From the NCBI GenBank assembly GCA_963779645.1, contig CAVZYX010000015.1, positions 372,001-436,000 of the forward strand: a DNA stretch of 64,000 bases, written 5' to 3'. Of this stretch, positions 1 to 9,462 are shown piece after piece. This DNA is from CALMBW01 sp963779645. GTDB lineage: Bacteria; Actinomycetota; CADDZG01; WHSQ01. A program made the translations under genes and the position numbers. The notes beneath the pieces were generated by a model that saw only the letters and a list, made by a program, of their open reading frames with translations, had not been told where the DNA came from and did no database searches. How positions within the stretch are numbered: the stretch's first letter is position 1; each line of letters begins with the position of its first letter.

Positions 1-484
1 GATCGTCATGCCTGGTGACGTAGTGCTCGACGATGTCACCTTCTTCAAGCACGGCGATCTGGGTGCCTTTGACGTCGGCGTGCACGAGCATGACGCGGTC
101 GACCTCGGGTCGAACCCCGGTACGCCGCGGAGGTCGTCGCTTCCGGGTTCCGCGCTTGCGCTGAGGTGCCCCTTCGGGTCCGTCACTGGCGGGTTTCTCC
201 GATGGAGAGGTCTCCACTGCTTGCTTACTTGCCGCCGGCCTCCGAGTCCTCCTCGGCGCGGCAGGCTTCTTCGGAGCATCGGTCTTGGGAGCTTCCGACT
301 CCGTTTCGGTCTTGACTTCGGTCTTCGTCTCGGTGGGATCCACCTTGGAAGCCTCAGGCGTACGTCGTTGTGCTGGTTTACGGCGTCTCGGTCTCGAGGG
401 AGAGTCGTCGGGATCGCCGACCGGCTCGGGACGCGGTAGATCTAGGTCTGCTGCGCGCTCGCGCGGTCTTGTCTGGTCGTTCAA
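1..484 (-). CDS. rng: Ribonuclease E/G, N-terminal part (runs off window)
   Basis: The minus strand is open from a TTG at 484-482 to the window edge. About 125 residues of charged, Pro/Lys/Arg-rich tail (PKKPAAPRRTRR-type) are followed by VDRVMLVHADVKGTQIAVLE and EHYVTRHDD, the start of the RNase E/G catalytic domain just before its S1 region. RNase E/G cleaves single-stranded RNA in rRNA maturation and mRNA decay. The TTG overlaps the TGA of the upstream DUF2344 gene as TTGA, so the two are probably translationally coupled. This radical SAM / DUF2344 / rng order is common in Actinobacteria. The C-terminal catalytic residues are outside the window. The low-complexity N-terminal extension resembles those of actinobacterial RNase E. 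Confidence 0.82.
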   Translation of the reverse strand, partial: MNDQTRPRERAADLDLPRPEPVGDPDDSPSRPRRRKPAQRRTPEASKVDPTETKTEVKTETESEAPKTDAPKKPAAPRRTRRPAASKQAVETSPSEKPASDGPEGAPQRKRGTRKRRPPRRTGVRPEVDRVMLVHADVKGTQIAVLEEGDIVEHYVTRHDD

Positions 485-1158
485 CTTGCCACCTTCAGTT
501 CTTGGAAGTTCTCATCCAAGGCGACGAAGTCGTCGTCCTTGCTGGTCAGTAGTGCAACACGCTGGAAGCCAACGACCCCGGCATCCTGGCCGGCCATCTC
601 TTCGAGCGCGGCGAACACGTCGGATGGCCGGATCGCGCGAGGTTTGATCGCACACCTCAACGTGAAGCCATCTTGCGTCAGTACTCCATCGATAACGCCC
701 CGCCGGAGGTCGTCTTCTCGATGGCCACCTTTGTACGGCTTGGTGATCATGTAGCTATCGATACCCAGGAACCGACTCAAGGCATCCTCCACCCATGGCT
801 CCGAACACGTCACTTCGTAATCCGCGGCATGGATCAGAGCACCTAGCGAGATCGCCCCATCGGCGACGGGTGCCGCGGAAAGCACCTGAAGCCCCTCGGG
901 GAGGCCAGCGTTGAAGAGCTCGACGACCTGAGAGTCGGGTAGCGGGTCGGTCAGGCCGATGTCGAGAAGCTCGACCTCGCTGCCGTAACCCACGGGGAGC
1001 CCCGACCCGAAGGCGATCTTCGGATGGGGCGAGAAGCCCTGCGAGTAAGCGAGAGGCAGCCCGCCGCGACGAGCCGCTCGTTCAAAGATCAAAGCCTCGT
1101 CGTGGTGCGAGAGGTAACGCAACTTCCCGCGCTTGGCCCACCTGATCCTGTATCTCAT
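481..1158 (-). CDS. TIGR03936 / DUF2344 radical-SAM-linked protein
   Basis: A 225-residue protein opening MRYRIRWAKRGKLRYLSHHD, the characteristic start of the TIGR03936 (DUF2344) family, with the family segment LAYSQGFSPHPKIAFGSGLP. In most genomes this protein is encoded beside, or fused to, the TIGR03960 radical SAM protein. Here it is separate and lies 24 nt downstream of it. The biochemical role of the pair is not firmly established. A role connected with RNA or ribosome metabolism has been inferred from its link with rng and ribosomal-protein genes. The ATG at 1158 fits the family start. Its TGA overlaps the TTG of rng. Confidence 0.88.
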   Translation of the reverse strand: MRYRIRWAKRGKLRYLSHHDEALIFERAARRGGLPLAYSQGFSPHPKIAFGSGLPVGYGSEVELLDIGLTDPLPDSQVVELFNAGLPEGLQVLSAAPVADGAISLGALIHAADYEVTCSEPWVEDALSRFLGIDSYMITKPYKGGHREDDLRRGVIDGVLTQDGFTLRCAIKPRAIRPSDVFAALEEMAGQDAGVVGFQRVALLTSKDDDFVALDENFQELKVAS

Positions 1159-1182
1159 GAATACGACCTCATGGACATGCCC

Positions 1183-3090
1183 TCATCGTTGGGGTCCCAT
1201 CGCCAGCGGTAAACGCATCTTGGTGTCGGCCGAGATCTCATGACACTCCACGGTGGTTCCGAGGTCGTGGGTTCCGCAATCGGTGCAGGCTCCCCACCTG
1301 CAGTCGTCGAGGTCGTTACCTCGCTCGGCTGCTTTCCAGTCGTCCCACAACCAGTCCTTCTCGACCCCCGCGAAGATGTGATCCCAAGGGAACACCTCCC
1401 GGGAGTCACGGGGCCGCGTTGTGTACCACTCGACGTCGATGTCGCAGGCCCTTGCGGCATCGCGCCAAAGCTCAGGCCTGAAGTGATCTCCCCACTGATC
1501 GAATCGAGCACCGTTACGCCAGGCTTGTTCGATGACAGCGCCGATCCGCCGGTCACCCCGGGACAGGAACCCCTCGAGTTGCGCAGCCCACCCACCGTGC
1601 GTCCTGCATTTGACCTTGCGCGACTTGACCGATCTCTTGAGCAGGGAGAGTTTCCGATCGGTCTCGGCTACCGCGTCTTGGGCGCACCACTGGAAAGGCG
1701 TGTGCGGCTTGGGAACGAACGCCCCACATGAAGCGGTGACCTTTGCATTTGTGTTTCCCACGTCCCGACCCGCTTCGGCAACCTTGTCGGCTATCTCGGC
1801 TATCCCGACGACGTCTTCATCACGCTCGGTCGGAAGGCCACACATGAAATAGAGCTTGAGGTGATGCCATCCTTTGGCATATGCCGCCTTGGCCGTACGG
1901 ATCATGTCGTCTTCCGACACCGTCTTATTGATCACTTTCCGCATCCGCTCCGTCCCGGCTTCCGGGGCGAACGTCAGTCCGGTTCTCCGGCCGCTACGGG
2001 TCAACTCATCCGCCAGCTCTACGTTGAAAGCGTCCACGCGGGTCGAAGGAAGCGAGATCGAAGTGCTGCTGGCCTCGTAGTCATCCGCCACGCTCTTGAC
2101 CATCTCGTGGATCTCGGAATGATCTGCGGACGAAAGCGAGAGTAGGCCGACCTCCGGAAGGCCCGAAGCCTTCAAACCGTTATCGATGATCTTTCTCACG
2201 GTGGCGGTCGATCGCTCACGCACGGGGCGAGTGATCATCCCCGCTTGACAGAACCGGCAACCGCGCGTGCATCCCCTGAAGATCTCGACAGCGAGCCGAT
2301 CGTGAACTACCTCCGTCAGCGGGACGAGCGGCCGCTTCGGGTAGGGAAACGCATCCAGATCGAAGACCGTTCGGCGCATGACTCGCGCCGGGGCGGCGGT
2401 ATGACGAGAGAAGGTTCCCCGCAAGCGGCCGTCGGGTAGGTACTCGGACTCGTAGAGAGAAGGGACGTACACGCCTTCGATCCCGGCGAGGGCTATCAGC
2501 AGATCGGTACGTGTCCAGTTTCCCTCTTTCGCTTTGAGGGCGACGTCGGTGATGTCATGGACAACTTCTTCGCCATCACCGATCACGAACGCATCGATGA
2601 AGTCCGCCATGGGCTCGGGGTTGAAAGCAGCATGCCCACCCGCGATCACCAGCGGATGCCCCGGCTCCCTCTCGGCACTCCTAACTGGAACACCCGCCAT
2701 ATCGATGAAGTTGAGAACGTTCGTGTAGATGTTCTCCTGAGGAAGAGTGAACGCGATGATGTCGAACGATCCTGCCGGAAGGTGGTTCTCCAGCGAGAAG
2801 GTTGGGATGCCCGCGGCGCGCATCTCCGATTCCATGTCCATCAGGGGTGAGTAAGAACGCTCGGCCGCAACGTCGGATCGTTCGTTAAGGATCTCGTAAA
2901 GGACCTGCAAACCCTGATTGGGAAAGCCCACCTCGTAGGCATCCGGAAAGACCAAGAGCCATCTCAGATCGACGTCTGCGGGGCCTTTGACGGTTGCGTT
3001 CCACTCGCCACCTATGTACTGAGCAGGCTTACGCACCCGCGGCAACAAGGGCTCGATCTGGGTCCAAAGAGAGATATCGGGGGCGCTCAT
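1183..3090 (-). CDS. TIGR03960 family B12-binding/radical SAM protein
   Basis: 635 residues from ATG 3090, which shares an ATGA overlap with the rodA stop; a longer open frame upstream only reads into rodA. The N-terminal half has a cobalamin-binding-like Rossmann region (FPDAYEVGFPNQGLQVLYE...). The radical SAM cluster motif CxxxCxxC is seen as RGCTRGCRFCQAG, followed by GLLSLSSADHSEI and the KLYFMCGLP segment of the SAM barrel. The C-terminus carries a Cys-rich motif (CRWGACTDCGTHD) that could bind a further metal or cluster. It forms a conserved pair with the downstream DUF2344 protein. Function unproven; identity of the family is clear. Confidence 0.9.
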   Translation of the reverse strand: MSAPDISLWTQIEPLLPRVRKPAQYIGGEWNATVKGPADVDLRWLLVFPDAYEVGFPNQGLQVLYEILNERSDVAAERSYSPLMDMESEMRAAGIPTFSLENHLPAGSFDIIAFTLPQENIYTNVLNFIDMAGVPVRSAEREPGHPLVIAGGHAAFNPEPMADFIDAFVIGDGEEVVHDITDVALKAKEGNWTRTDLLIALAGIEGVYVPSLYESEYLPDGRLRGTFSRHTAAPARVMRRTVFDLDAFPYPKRPLVPLTEVVHDRLAVEIFRGCTRGCRFCQAGMITRPVRERSTATVRKIIDNGLKASGLPEVGLLSLSSADHSEIHEMVKSVADDYEASSTSISLPSTRVDAFNVELADELTRSGRRTGLTFAPEAGTERMRKVINKTVSEDDMIRTAKAAYAKGWHHLKLYFMCGLPTERDEDVVGIAEIADKVAEAGRDVGNTNAKVTASCGAFVPKPHTPFQWCAQDAVAETDRKLSLLKRSVKSRKVKCRTHGGWAAQLEGFLSRGDRRIGAVIEQAWRNGARFDQWGDHFRPELWRDAARACDIDVEWYTTRPRDSREVFPWDHIFAGVEKDWLWDDWKAAERGNDLDDCRWGACTDCGTHDLGTTVECHEISADTKMRLPLAMGPQR

Positions 3091-4265
3091 ACGTATCTCC
3101 TCATGTGGATGTTCAGAAGTAGAGCTACCGCGATGTAGTTCGTGATCATCGCGGACCCTCCGTAAGAGATGAAAGGCAGAGGGATCCCGGTGATCGGCAT
3201 GATCCCCATCGTCATCCCCACGTTCACGAAGATCTGGAACGCCCAATACGAAACGATCGCACCGCCGATCAAGGTTCCGAATAGATCACGGGACATCAGA
3301 GCGATCCGCAGCGCCCTCCACAGAAGGATGGCGAAAAGGGCAAGGAGCGTTGCCGAGCCAACGAAGCCGAGCTGCTCCCCTACCGCCGTGAAGATGAAGT
3401 CCGTCTGCTGTTCGGGCACGAAGTCCAATGCCGTCTGCGTATTCTCGGCCCCCAAGCCCTTTCCCCCCATGCCTCCGGACGCGATCGCGATCTTCGATTG
3501 CGTGAGGTTGTAGCCCTCGGATTGAACGTCGGGACTCGCGTCGAGGAACGCTGTGACGCGTTCGATCTGGTAGTCCTTGATCAGATCCAGCTTCACGGAC
3601 CCGACCACCGCGACCAGCCCTACCAGCGTCAACACGATGAAATGCCGGGGCCGGGCCCCTCCTAGGAGAAGTAGAGAAGCAGTCAGCGCTACGAAAACCA
3701 TCATCGTGCCGAGGTCGGGCTCGAGGAAGATCAGAGCAGCCGGCAGGGCGACGATGCCGAGAACCGCCAGGATGTGCGGAGCATGGACATCGCCTTTGCG
3801 CTCTGCTAGGTAAGCCGCCACCACAACGATCACTGCGATCTTGGCGGGCTCAGAAGGCTGAATCTGAATGAATCCGAAATCGATCCAGCGGCGCGCCCCA
3901 CCGACGACTTCGCCGATGGGAGTAAGGACCAGCGCCAGGACGACCGCCGTTGCTCCGTAGAGGATTATCGATAGTCCCTTCAGGTGTCGGTAGTCGAAGA
4001 AGCTCAACGCGATCAGCAAGGCGGCCCCCACAACTGCGTAACCGACCTGTCGCTGGAGGAACGTTGAGGGCTCTAACCCATCGGTACCGCCCTTACTTGC
4101 GATCGCCGAATAGACCATGATCGCCCCGAAGACGCTGAGAGCGAGGGTGATCAACAGGAGGGCCGGATCGAGGTGACGGATAGGGGCCTTGCGCGCCATG
4201 CGCGCTGCGATCGGCTCCCCTCCGATCCGATCGACCGCATGCCCGAAAAGCCCTTCAGATCTCAT
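3087..4265 (-). CDS. rodA: Rod-shape peptidoglycan glycosyltransferase RodA
   Basis: A SEDS-family polytopic membrane protein of about 392 residues. It has roughly ten hydrophobic segments, the RWIDFGFIQIQPSEPAKIA motif and the GLPLPFISYGG-type C-terminal loop (GIPLPFISYGGSAM) diagnostic of FtsW/RodA/SpoVE. RodA polymerises lipid II glycan chains in the elongasome, paired with the class B PBP encoded directly upstream. The start is either ATG 4265 (TGATG overlap with the mrdA stop) or TTG 4268 (TTGA overlap). The ATG is preferred. Neighbouring mrdA and mreBCD confirm assignment to elongation rather than division. Confidence 0.93.
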   Translation of the reverse strand: MRSEGLFGHAVDRIGGEPIAARMARKAPIRHLDPALLLITLALSVFGAIMVYSAIASKGGTDGLEPSTFLQRQVGYAVVGAALLIALSFFDYRHLKGLSIILYGATAVVLALVLTPIGEVVGGARRWIDFGFIQIQPSEPAKIAVIVVVAAYLAERKGDVHAPHILAVLGIVALPAALIFLEPDLGTMMVFVALTASLLLLGGARPRHFIVLTLVGLVAVVGSVKLDLIKDYQIERVTAFLDASPDVQSEGYNLTQSKIAIASGGMGGKGLGAENTQTALDFVPEQQTDFIFTAVGEQLGFVGSATLLALFAILLWRALRIALMSRDLFGTLIGGAIVSYWAFQIFVNVGMTMGIMPITGIPLPFISYGGSAMITNYIAVALLLNIHMRRYV

Positions 4266-6427
4266 CAATCCGACTCGTCATGTCCCAAGGTGACGTCCTC
4301 GGTGTCGTCGTTGAGACCGAAGATCCCTTCGTAGATCTGACGCGCGATGGGGGCCGCGCTCTCTCCCCCATGTCCTGCGTAGTTCATGTAGACCGCTATC
4401 ACGTACTGAGGTGCATCGGCAGGTGCATACGAAACGAACCACGCACGGTTGTCGTCGGACTCACCGATCTCGGCAGTACCCGTCTTGCCGGCCACTTGGA
4501 ATCGATCGAGTGGGAACCCGGCGAAAGCACTCGCCCCCGTTCCGTCTGGCCCGCTAACTACATCCTCCAGACCCTCTCTCAATTCAGCGAGTTCCTCTTC
4601 GCTCAACGGGACACGGCCCAGAACCTTCGGTTTGATCCGGCGAACGACGCTCTCGTCCCCCAGAGAGACGCGATCCTGGAAGGCGGGAGATGCCGACGCG
4701 GACGGCGATGGTGAAGGTGACGGAGTCGGTGTTGCTGATGAGCTTGGGCTGACACTCGGCGAAGCCGACGCGGTCAGTTCCGCTAGTGGCTCCGGGCTGG
4801 GAAGCTCGACCTGTGTCGCCAACTCGACCTCTGGTTTTCCGAAGTAGTCGGCCACGTGAGGGCGCATCAAACGGCCACCATTGACCGCACTGGCGTAGTT
4901 CACGGCCATCTGGAGGGGGGTCGTCAAGACCTCGCCCTGTCCGATGGACATGTTCACGGTGTAACCAGGGAGCCAACCGAACGCACAACCCTCGAGCGTG
5001 GGCCGGGCTGCACAGAGCTCTTCGAGCCACTTCTCGTCGGGGATCGTCCCGCCGATCTCACCGGGAAGGTCGATACCGGTCGGCTTGTCGAAACCGATGT
5101 CGCGGAGCAGCTCTTGGAAGCGCTCGGTCCCGTCGCCGTTACCCGCCCCCCAACGCTCCTCCATCCGCCACCCGAGTTCGTAATAGAAGGTGTCGCAAGA
5201 GATCTCCATCGACCGGGCGAAACCGATCGAACCGAAGTCGACACTCGTCCAGTTATTGAAACGTTGCTCGTTCAGGCCCAACTCGACATAGCCGGGACAC
5301 GCGATCAATTCATTGATGTCGGCAACATCGAGACCAAGAGCTGCCATCGCCGTTGCTAGCTTGAAAGTCGAACCCGGCGAATAGGCGGCGCTCATCCCGC
5401 GATTGATAAGTCGATCATCCTCGGGTGCGTCGGTGGCCGCTCCAAGTTCTTGCTCGAACTCGCGTGTCTGCAACCCGTCGGCAAGGATCGCCGGGTCGTA
5501 CGTCGGGTAGCTCGCCATCGCCACGACTCCGCCGGTGTTTGGATCGAGCACGACTGCCGCAGCATCCGAGGCGCGGTAGTCGACTGCTCTGTTCGCGTTG
5601 ATCGCCGATTCCAAAGCCCTCTCGGCGATCTGCTGGATCCGGATGTCCAACGTGGTGATCAGGTCCTTACCGGGTTCGGCCTCCTGCAGGCGATGACCCC
5701 CGACCACTTTGCTCGAGGAGTTCACCACGACTTGTCTGATCTCCGGACGACCGCGGAGTTCGTGGTCGTAACTCAGCTCGATCCCTGCACGCCCGACGAT
5801 GTCACCGGGCTGATAGTCGGGCTGCGCGTTCTTGAAGTAAGGCTGCTTGAACTGGGTATCGGTGATCTCGCCGACGTACCCGAGTATCTGCGCGGCCCAC
5901 GGGCCTTGAGGGTAGAAGCGCACTGGCCTCTCTTCGACCGCGACACCCAAGTACCGCTCGGGGCTGTGCCTGATCTGAGCAACGACCTGGATCGGAACAT
6001 CGTGTGCGACGGCGACCGGCTTGTACGGAGAAACCCGCACATCGTTGAGACGATCATCGAGCTCGTCTTCCGGGATGTCGAGCAGTAGCGATAGCCGTCG
6101 GAAGACCGCACGCTTCTTAACGGGGGTCTCGACTATCTCGCGATCAACCGTGACCGATGTAGAAAGTCGGTTGTCGACCAAGACGAAGCCGTTGCGATCG
6201 AGGATCCTGCCTCGATCGGGCTCGGAGTAAAGGAGTCGAACGCGGTTCTCCTTGGCGAGTTGGCTGAAATCATCGGCGGCCAGCACCTGCAGGAACCAGA
6301 GTCGAGAGAAAAGCGCCACGAAAGCCGCCACCACAAGGATCCCCAAAACGGCCAGACGGAGTTTCAGGCGCTCGAGACTGTGGCGCTCGGGACCCTGCGG
6401 AGACATGAAGCCCTTTGGCACGCCCAT
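4265..6427 (-). CDS. mrdA: Penicillin-binding protein 2 (elongasome transpeptidase)
   Basis: 720 residues. There is a short cytoplasmic tail, one transmembrane helix (about residues 24-45), the PBP dimerisation domain (GRILDRNG near 73-80) and the transpeptidase domain. The catalytic motifs are SxxK as STFK (353-356), SxN-type as SCD (410-412) and KTGTAE (648-653). It cross-links peptidoglycan during side-wall growth together with RodA. An odd feature is a Ser/Pro/Ala-rich low-complexity stretch (about 544-582) inserted between SxN and KTG, absent from model PBP2 proteins. ATG 6427 lies 4 nt after the mreD stop and the stop overlaps rodA, so the genes form one operon. Confidence 0.93.
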   Translation of the reverse strand: MGVPKGFMSPQGPERHSLERLKLRLAVLGILVVAAFVALFSRLWFLQVLAADDFSQLAKENRVRLLYSEPDRGRILDRNGFVLVDNRLSTSVTVDREIVETPVKKRAVFRRLSLLLDIPEDELDDRLNDVRVSPYKPVAVAHDVPIQVVAQIRHSPERYLGVAVEERPVRFYPQGPWAAQILGYVGEITDTQFKQPYFKNAQPDYQPGDIVGRAGIELSYDHELRGRPEIRQVVVNSSSKVVGGHRLQEAEPGKDLITTLDIRIQQIAERALESAINANRAVDYRASDAAAVVLDPNTGGVVAMASYPTYDPAILADGLQTREFEQELGAATDAPEDDRLINRGMSAAYSPGSTFKLATAMAALGLDVADINELIACPGYVELGLNEQRFNNWTSVDFGSIGFARSMEISCDTFYYELGWRMEERWGAGNGDGTERFQELLRDIGFDKPTGIDLPGEIGGTIPDEKWLEELCAARPTLEGCAFGWLPGYTVNMSIGQGEVLTTPLQMAVNYASAVNGGRLMRPHVADYFGKPEVELATQVELPSPEPLAELTASASPSVSPSSSATPTPSPSPSPSASASPAFQDRVSLGDESVVRRIKPKVLGRVPLSEEELAELREGLEDVVSGPDGTGASAFAGFPLDRFQVAGKTGTAEIGESDDNRAWFVSYAPADAPQYVIAVYMNYAGHGGESAAPIARQIYEGIFGLNDDTEDVTLGHDESD

Positions 6428-6431
6428 TACG

Positions 6432-6986
6432 TCACAGCCTCACGATCCGTTCGCGGCGGACTTTGTCTGCTATCCGCTTGACCAATGGGAAGACGAAAGG
6501 CGTGAGGAGCGTGTTGTAGAGGATCACGAGACCGGCAATCTTGGCGGTGTAGCCGAGGCTCACCCAGTTCTGACCCATGATGATCGACAGCAGCGCGTAG
6601 CCGAATTCGGTGATGGCAGAGGCCGCAGCCACGATGAATACCGGGGTCCAGACCGATTGGGACGGCAAGGTGTACCGCGCCATCCCCACTGCATAACCAA
6701 CGAACGTGTAGATCAGGGCGGTGAGTCCCACTATGGCTTCGGGGAGCAGGAAGTCTTGCATCAGACCCCCGAAGAAGCCGACGACAACACCAACAACCTC
6801 CCCCTCGGAGAGCGCAAGGCACATGATCACCACGAAGAGGAGTTGTGGGTTAACTCCAAGCAGAGTCACTTTGGTTAGGAGCGTGGACTGAAGGACGACG
6901 GCGACGATCAGGATCGCGGTGATGGCTCCGAAGCGCGGAAGGCCGAACTCTGAGGCGAAGCCGAAGCGCTTGGAAGTCATGCTCAT
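6432..6986 (-). CDS. mreD: Rod-shape-determining membrane protein MreD
   Basis: A small hydrophobic protein of 184 residues with five or six membrane segments (LIVAVVLQSTLL, LLFVVIMCLALSEG, GVVVGFFGGLMQDFLLPEA and others). The loop GFFGGLMQDFL matches the MreD family pattern. It links MreC to the cytoplasmic elongasome. The ATG at 6986 overlaps the mreC stop as ATGA. A second possible start, ATG at codon 3, would change little. Position in mreBCD-mrdA-rodA makes the call firm in spite of weak sequence conservation in this family. Confidence 0.88.
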   Translation of the reverse strand: MSMTSKRFGFASEFGLPRFGAITAILIVAVVLQSTLLTKVTLLGVNPQLLFVVIMCLALSEGEVVGVVVGFFGGLMQDFLLPEAIVGLTALIYTFVGYAVGMARYTLPSQSVWTPVFIVAAASAITEFGYALLSIIMGQNWVSLGYTAKIAGLVILYNTLLTPFVFPLVKRIADKVRRERIVRL

Positions 6987-7837
6987 GGGGACGGCTCCCC
7001 TGGGAGCGTTTCCCCCGTCTCGAGGAGCACCACTAGGAAGTTCAAACTCTTGAACTCAACGTAAGGATTGACATCGATATCGAAGTCGGCACTCCGAGGG
7101 TCTCCGCCAACACGACTGACGTATCCGATCGGGATCCCCGGAGGAAAGATCCGCCCGGTGAAGTTAGACGTCACGACTTCGTCCCCAACCCGGACATCTT
7201 CTTCTTTGGACACGAATTCGAGCGACAGATCTTGGCCCTCGCCATTCCCACTCACAACTCCCGTGAGACCCCTGCCATCCGTCGTCGCGCCCGCCCCGAG
7301 GTTCGGGTCGATCAGCAAGAGCACCGTCGATTCGTTCTCCTCGACCTCGAGGATCTTGCCCACCAAACCTTCTGGACTGATGACAGCCATGTTGCGTCTG
7401 ATGCCGTCGGCCGAACCTCTGTCGATCACCACCGCCCACACGTAGTTACCCGGCGAGTCGGCGATGATCTGCGCGGTTACGCGCTCCATCGATGCCCATC
7501 CCTCGTCAAGCTCGAGCACCGCGCGTAGTTCTTCGTTCTCATCCTGCAGGTTGCGCGCTTCGTTGATCTCGGTAGAGATCGATTCGAGCTCGGCCTCCAA
7601 GCGGCCGTTCTCCTCGCGGAGGTTGGCTAGATCCCCTAGCGAGCTGAAGAAGTTCCCGATGGGTCTGGTGATCGCCGTGACTCCCCTCTGGATCGGGGCA
7701 ACGATGGCCGCGGTGATGTCCTTGGCGCGCTCCAGGGGTCCGCCGGACCCCCCTCGAAAGTCGAGGGTGATGAGCAGGATAGATAGGGCGAGGAAGACGA
7801 GTAGCAGGAGCCGGCCTCGCCGCTTCGGGCGATACAT
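6983..7837 (-). CDS. mreC: Rod-shape-determining protein MreC
   Basis: 284 residues from ATG 7837 (MYRPKRRGRLLLL). Sixteen more codons are open upstream but have no better start context. Layout: basic N-terminus, one membrane anchor (about 9-27), a coiled-coil region (LANLREENGRLEAELESIS, ENEELRAVLEL) and the periplasmic or extracytoplasmic beta domain with VTAQIIADSPGNYVWAVVID and GLVGKI. MreC scaffolds PBP2/RodA at the membrane. Its gene sits between mreB and mreD, and its stop overlaps the mreD start. Confidence 0.92.
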   Translation of the reverse strand: MYRPKRRGRLLLLVFLALSILLITLDFRGGSGGPLERAKDITAAIVAPIQRGVTAITRPIGNFFSSLGDLANLREENGRLEAELESISTEINEARNLQDENEELRAVLELDEGWASMERVTAQIIADSPGNYVWAVVIDRGSADGIRRNMAVISPEGLVGKILEVEENESTVLLLIDPNLGAGATTDGRGLTGVVSGNGEGQDLSLEFVSKEEDVRVGDEVVTSNFTGRIFPPGIPIGYVSRVGGDPRSADFDIDVNPYVEFKSLNFLVVLLETGETLPGEPSP

Positions 7838-7944
7838 CCGTATAAAACCTCTTCGCTTGCCGCGAAAACCTTGTGGCGGCCGCACCCAAACACGCCGGGG
7901 GCCACCCTAAGCAACCAGGGTAACAGCCCTGCGGAAGTGCCCTT

Positions 7945-8976
7945 CTAGTGGCGGGTGGAGCTGATCAGCACACGCTTGAGCGCCTCGAACTCCTCGAGGC
8001 ACTTGCCCGAGCCGATAGCCACGGCGATAAGCGGGTCTTCGGCGATGTGGATCGGCATCCCGGTCTCGTGCTTCAAGCGCTCGTCGAGTCCCCTCAGCAG
8101 GGCACCTCCACCGGCAAGGACGATGCCCTTGTCCATGATGTCGGACGCCAGCTCCGGCGGGGTCTTATCGAGCGTGTTCTTGACGGCATCGACGATCGCA
8201 TTCACAGGTTCCTCGATCGCCCGCCGGATCTCCTCGGCAGACACCACGATGGTTTTCGGTAGTCCCGTCACCAGGTCGCGACCTCGGATCTCGGCCTGCT
8301 GCTCTTCCGGCATCGGGAACGCGGACGCGATCGCCATCTTTATCTCTTCGGCGGTGCGCTCGCCGAGCATCAGCGAGTACTCCTTCTTGATGTAGTTGAT
8401 GATGGCCTCGTCGAGCTCGTCGCCTCCGATACGGATGCTTTGGCTCGTGACGATGCCACCGAGAGATACGACTGCAACCTCCGTCGTCCCACCACCGATG
8501 TCGACGACCATGTTCCCCGTAGGTTCGTGCACCGGCAATCCCGCACCGATCGCGGCGGCCATCGGTTCTTCGATGATGAACACGCTACGCGCTCCGGCCG
8601 AGATCGTTGCCTCTTCGACGGCGCGCTGTTCGACTCCGGTGATCCCAGATGGGACACAAACGACGACGCGCGGTTTGGCGAGGAAGCTGCGCTTGTGGAC
8701 TTTTTGGATGAAGTAACGAAGCATCTTCTCGGTCACATCGAAGTCCGCGATGACCCCGTCTTTGAGAGGACGGATGGCAACGATGTGGGCAGGGGTGCGG
8801 CCGATCATCCGCTTGGCTTCGGAACCCACGGCCAGGATCGCTCCGGTCTTGGTGTTGATCGCGACCACGGACGGCTCGTTCAAAACGATCCCGCGGCCCC
8901 TCACATAGACGAGAGTGTTGGCTGTTCCGAGGTCCACGGCCATATCGCGGCCTATGAACGAGAAGAAGTTGTCCAT
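7945..8976 (-). CDS. mreB: Rod-shape-determining actin homologue MreB
   Basis: 343 residues, full length. The actin-fold phosphate motifs are visible: MAVDLGTANTLVYV (phosphate 1), VDIGGGTTEVAVVSLGG (phosphate 2) and GIVLAGGGALLRGLDE (adenosine region). MreB polymerises under the membrane and directs elongasome movement. An AGGAG lies about 9 nt before ATG 8976. About 110 bp separate its stop from the mreC start. It is the first gene of the shape operon, so a promoter probably lies in 8977-9054. Confidence 0.95.
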   Translation of the reverse strand: MDNFFSFIGRDMAVDLGTANTLVYVRGRGIVLNEPSVVAINTKTGAILAVGSEAKRMIGRTPAHIVAIRPLKDGVIADFDVTEKMLRYFIQKVHKRSFLAKPRVVVCVPSGITGVEQRAVEEATISAGARSVFIIEEPMAAAIGAGLPVHEPTGNMVVDIGGGTTEVAVVSLGGIVTSQSIRIGGDELDEAIINYIKKEYSLMLGERTAEEIKMAIASAFPMPEEQQAEIRGRDLVTGLPKTIVVSAEEIRRAIEEPVNAIVDAVKNTLDKTPPELASDIMDKGIVLAGGGALLRGLDERLKHETGMPIHIAEDPLIAVAIGSGKCLEEFEALKRVLISSTRH

Positions 8977-9054
8977 CTAGAGATGCTCCTGGGGTTTGTG
9001 TTGGTCGAGTGACTGCTTGTGCTCTTGTTCAGCAGCCAGAGTAGCACCTGCAAC

Positions 9055-9462
9055 CTAGCCGAAGAAGAGCTTGATCTCGCGCGCCGCGGAATCTGGGGAG
9101 TCCGAGCCGTGAACGAGGTTCTCGGTGATGAAGCTGGCGAAATCGCCTCTGATCGAGCCGGGAGCAGCCTCGAGCGGGTTAGTAGCTCCCATGATCTGGC
9201 GCATCCCCGCTACCGCGTCGACGCCCTCGACAACCATGGCGACAACGGGGCCGGAGGTGATGAAGCTAACGAGCTCGCCGAAGAAGGGCTTCGAGGAGTG
9301 CTCGCCATAGTGGGTCTCGGCCAGTTCCTTATCGATCGTGAAGAGCTTCATCCCCTTGAGGTTGTAGCCCTTGTTCTCGATCCGGGACACGACCTCGCCG
9401 ACCAGCCGGCGCCGCACACCGTCGGGCTTAACCATGATGAATGTTTCTTGAACATCAGCCAT
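9055..9462 (-). CDS. ndk: Nucleoside diphosphate kinase
   Basis: 135 residues, the family's normal length. It begins ETFIMVKPDGVRRRLVGEV and ends with the active-site segment NLVHGSDSPDSAAREI, where the His is the phosphorylated residue. It moves the gamma phosphate between nucleoside triphosphates and diphosphates in the cytoplasm, balancing NTP pools. Its start overlaps the folC stop by 8 nt, so it is co-transcribed with folC. The valS-folC-ndk order is common in Actinobacteria. Confidence 0.96.
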   Translation of the reverse strand: MADVQETFIMVKPDGVRRRLVGEVVSRIENKGYNLKGMKLFTIDKELAETHYGEHSSKPFFGELVSFITSGPVVAMVVEGVDAVAGMRQIMGATNPLEAAPGSIRGDFASFITENLVHGSDSPDSAAREIKLFFG

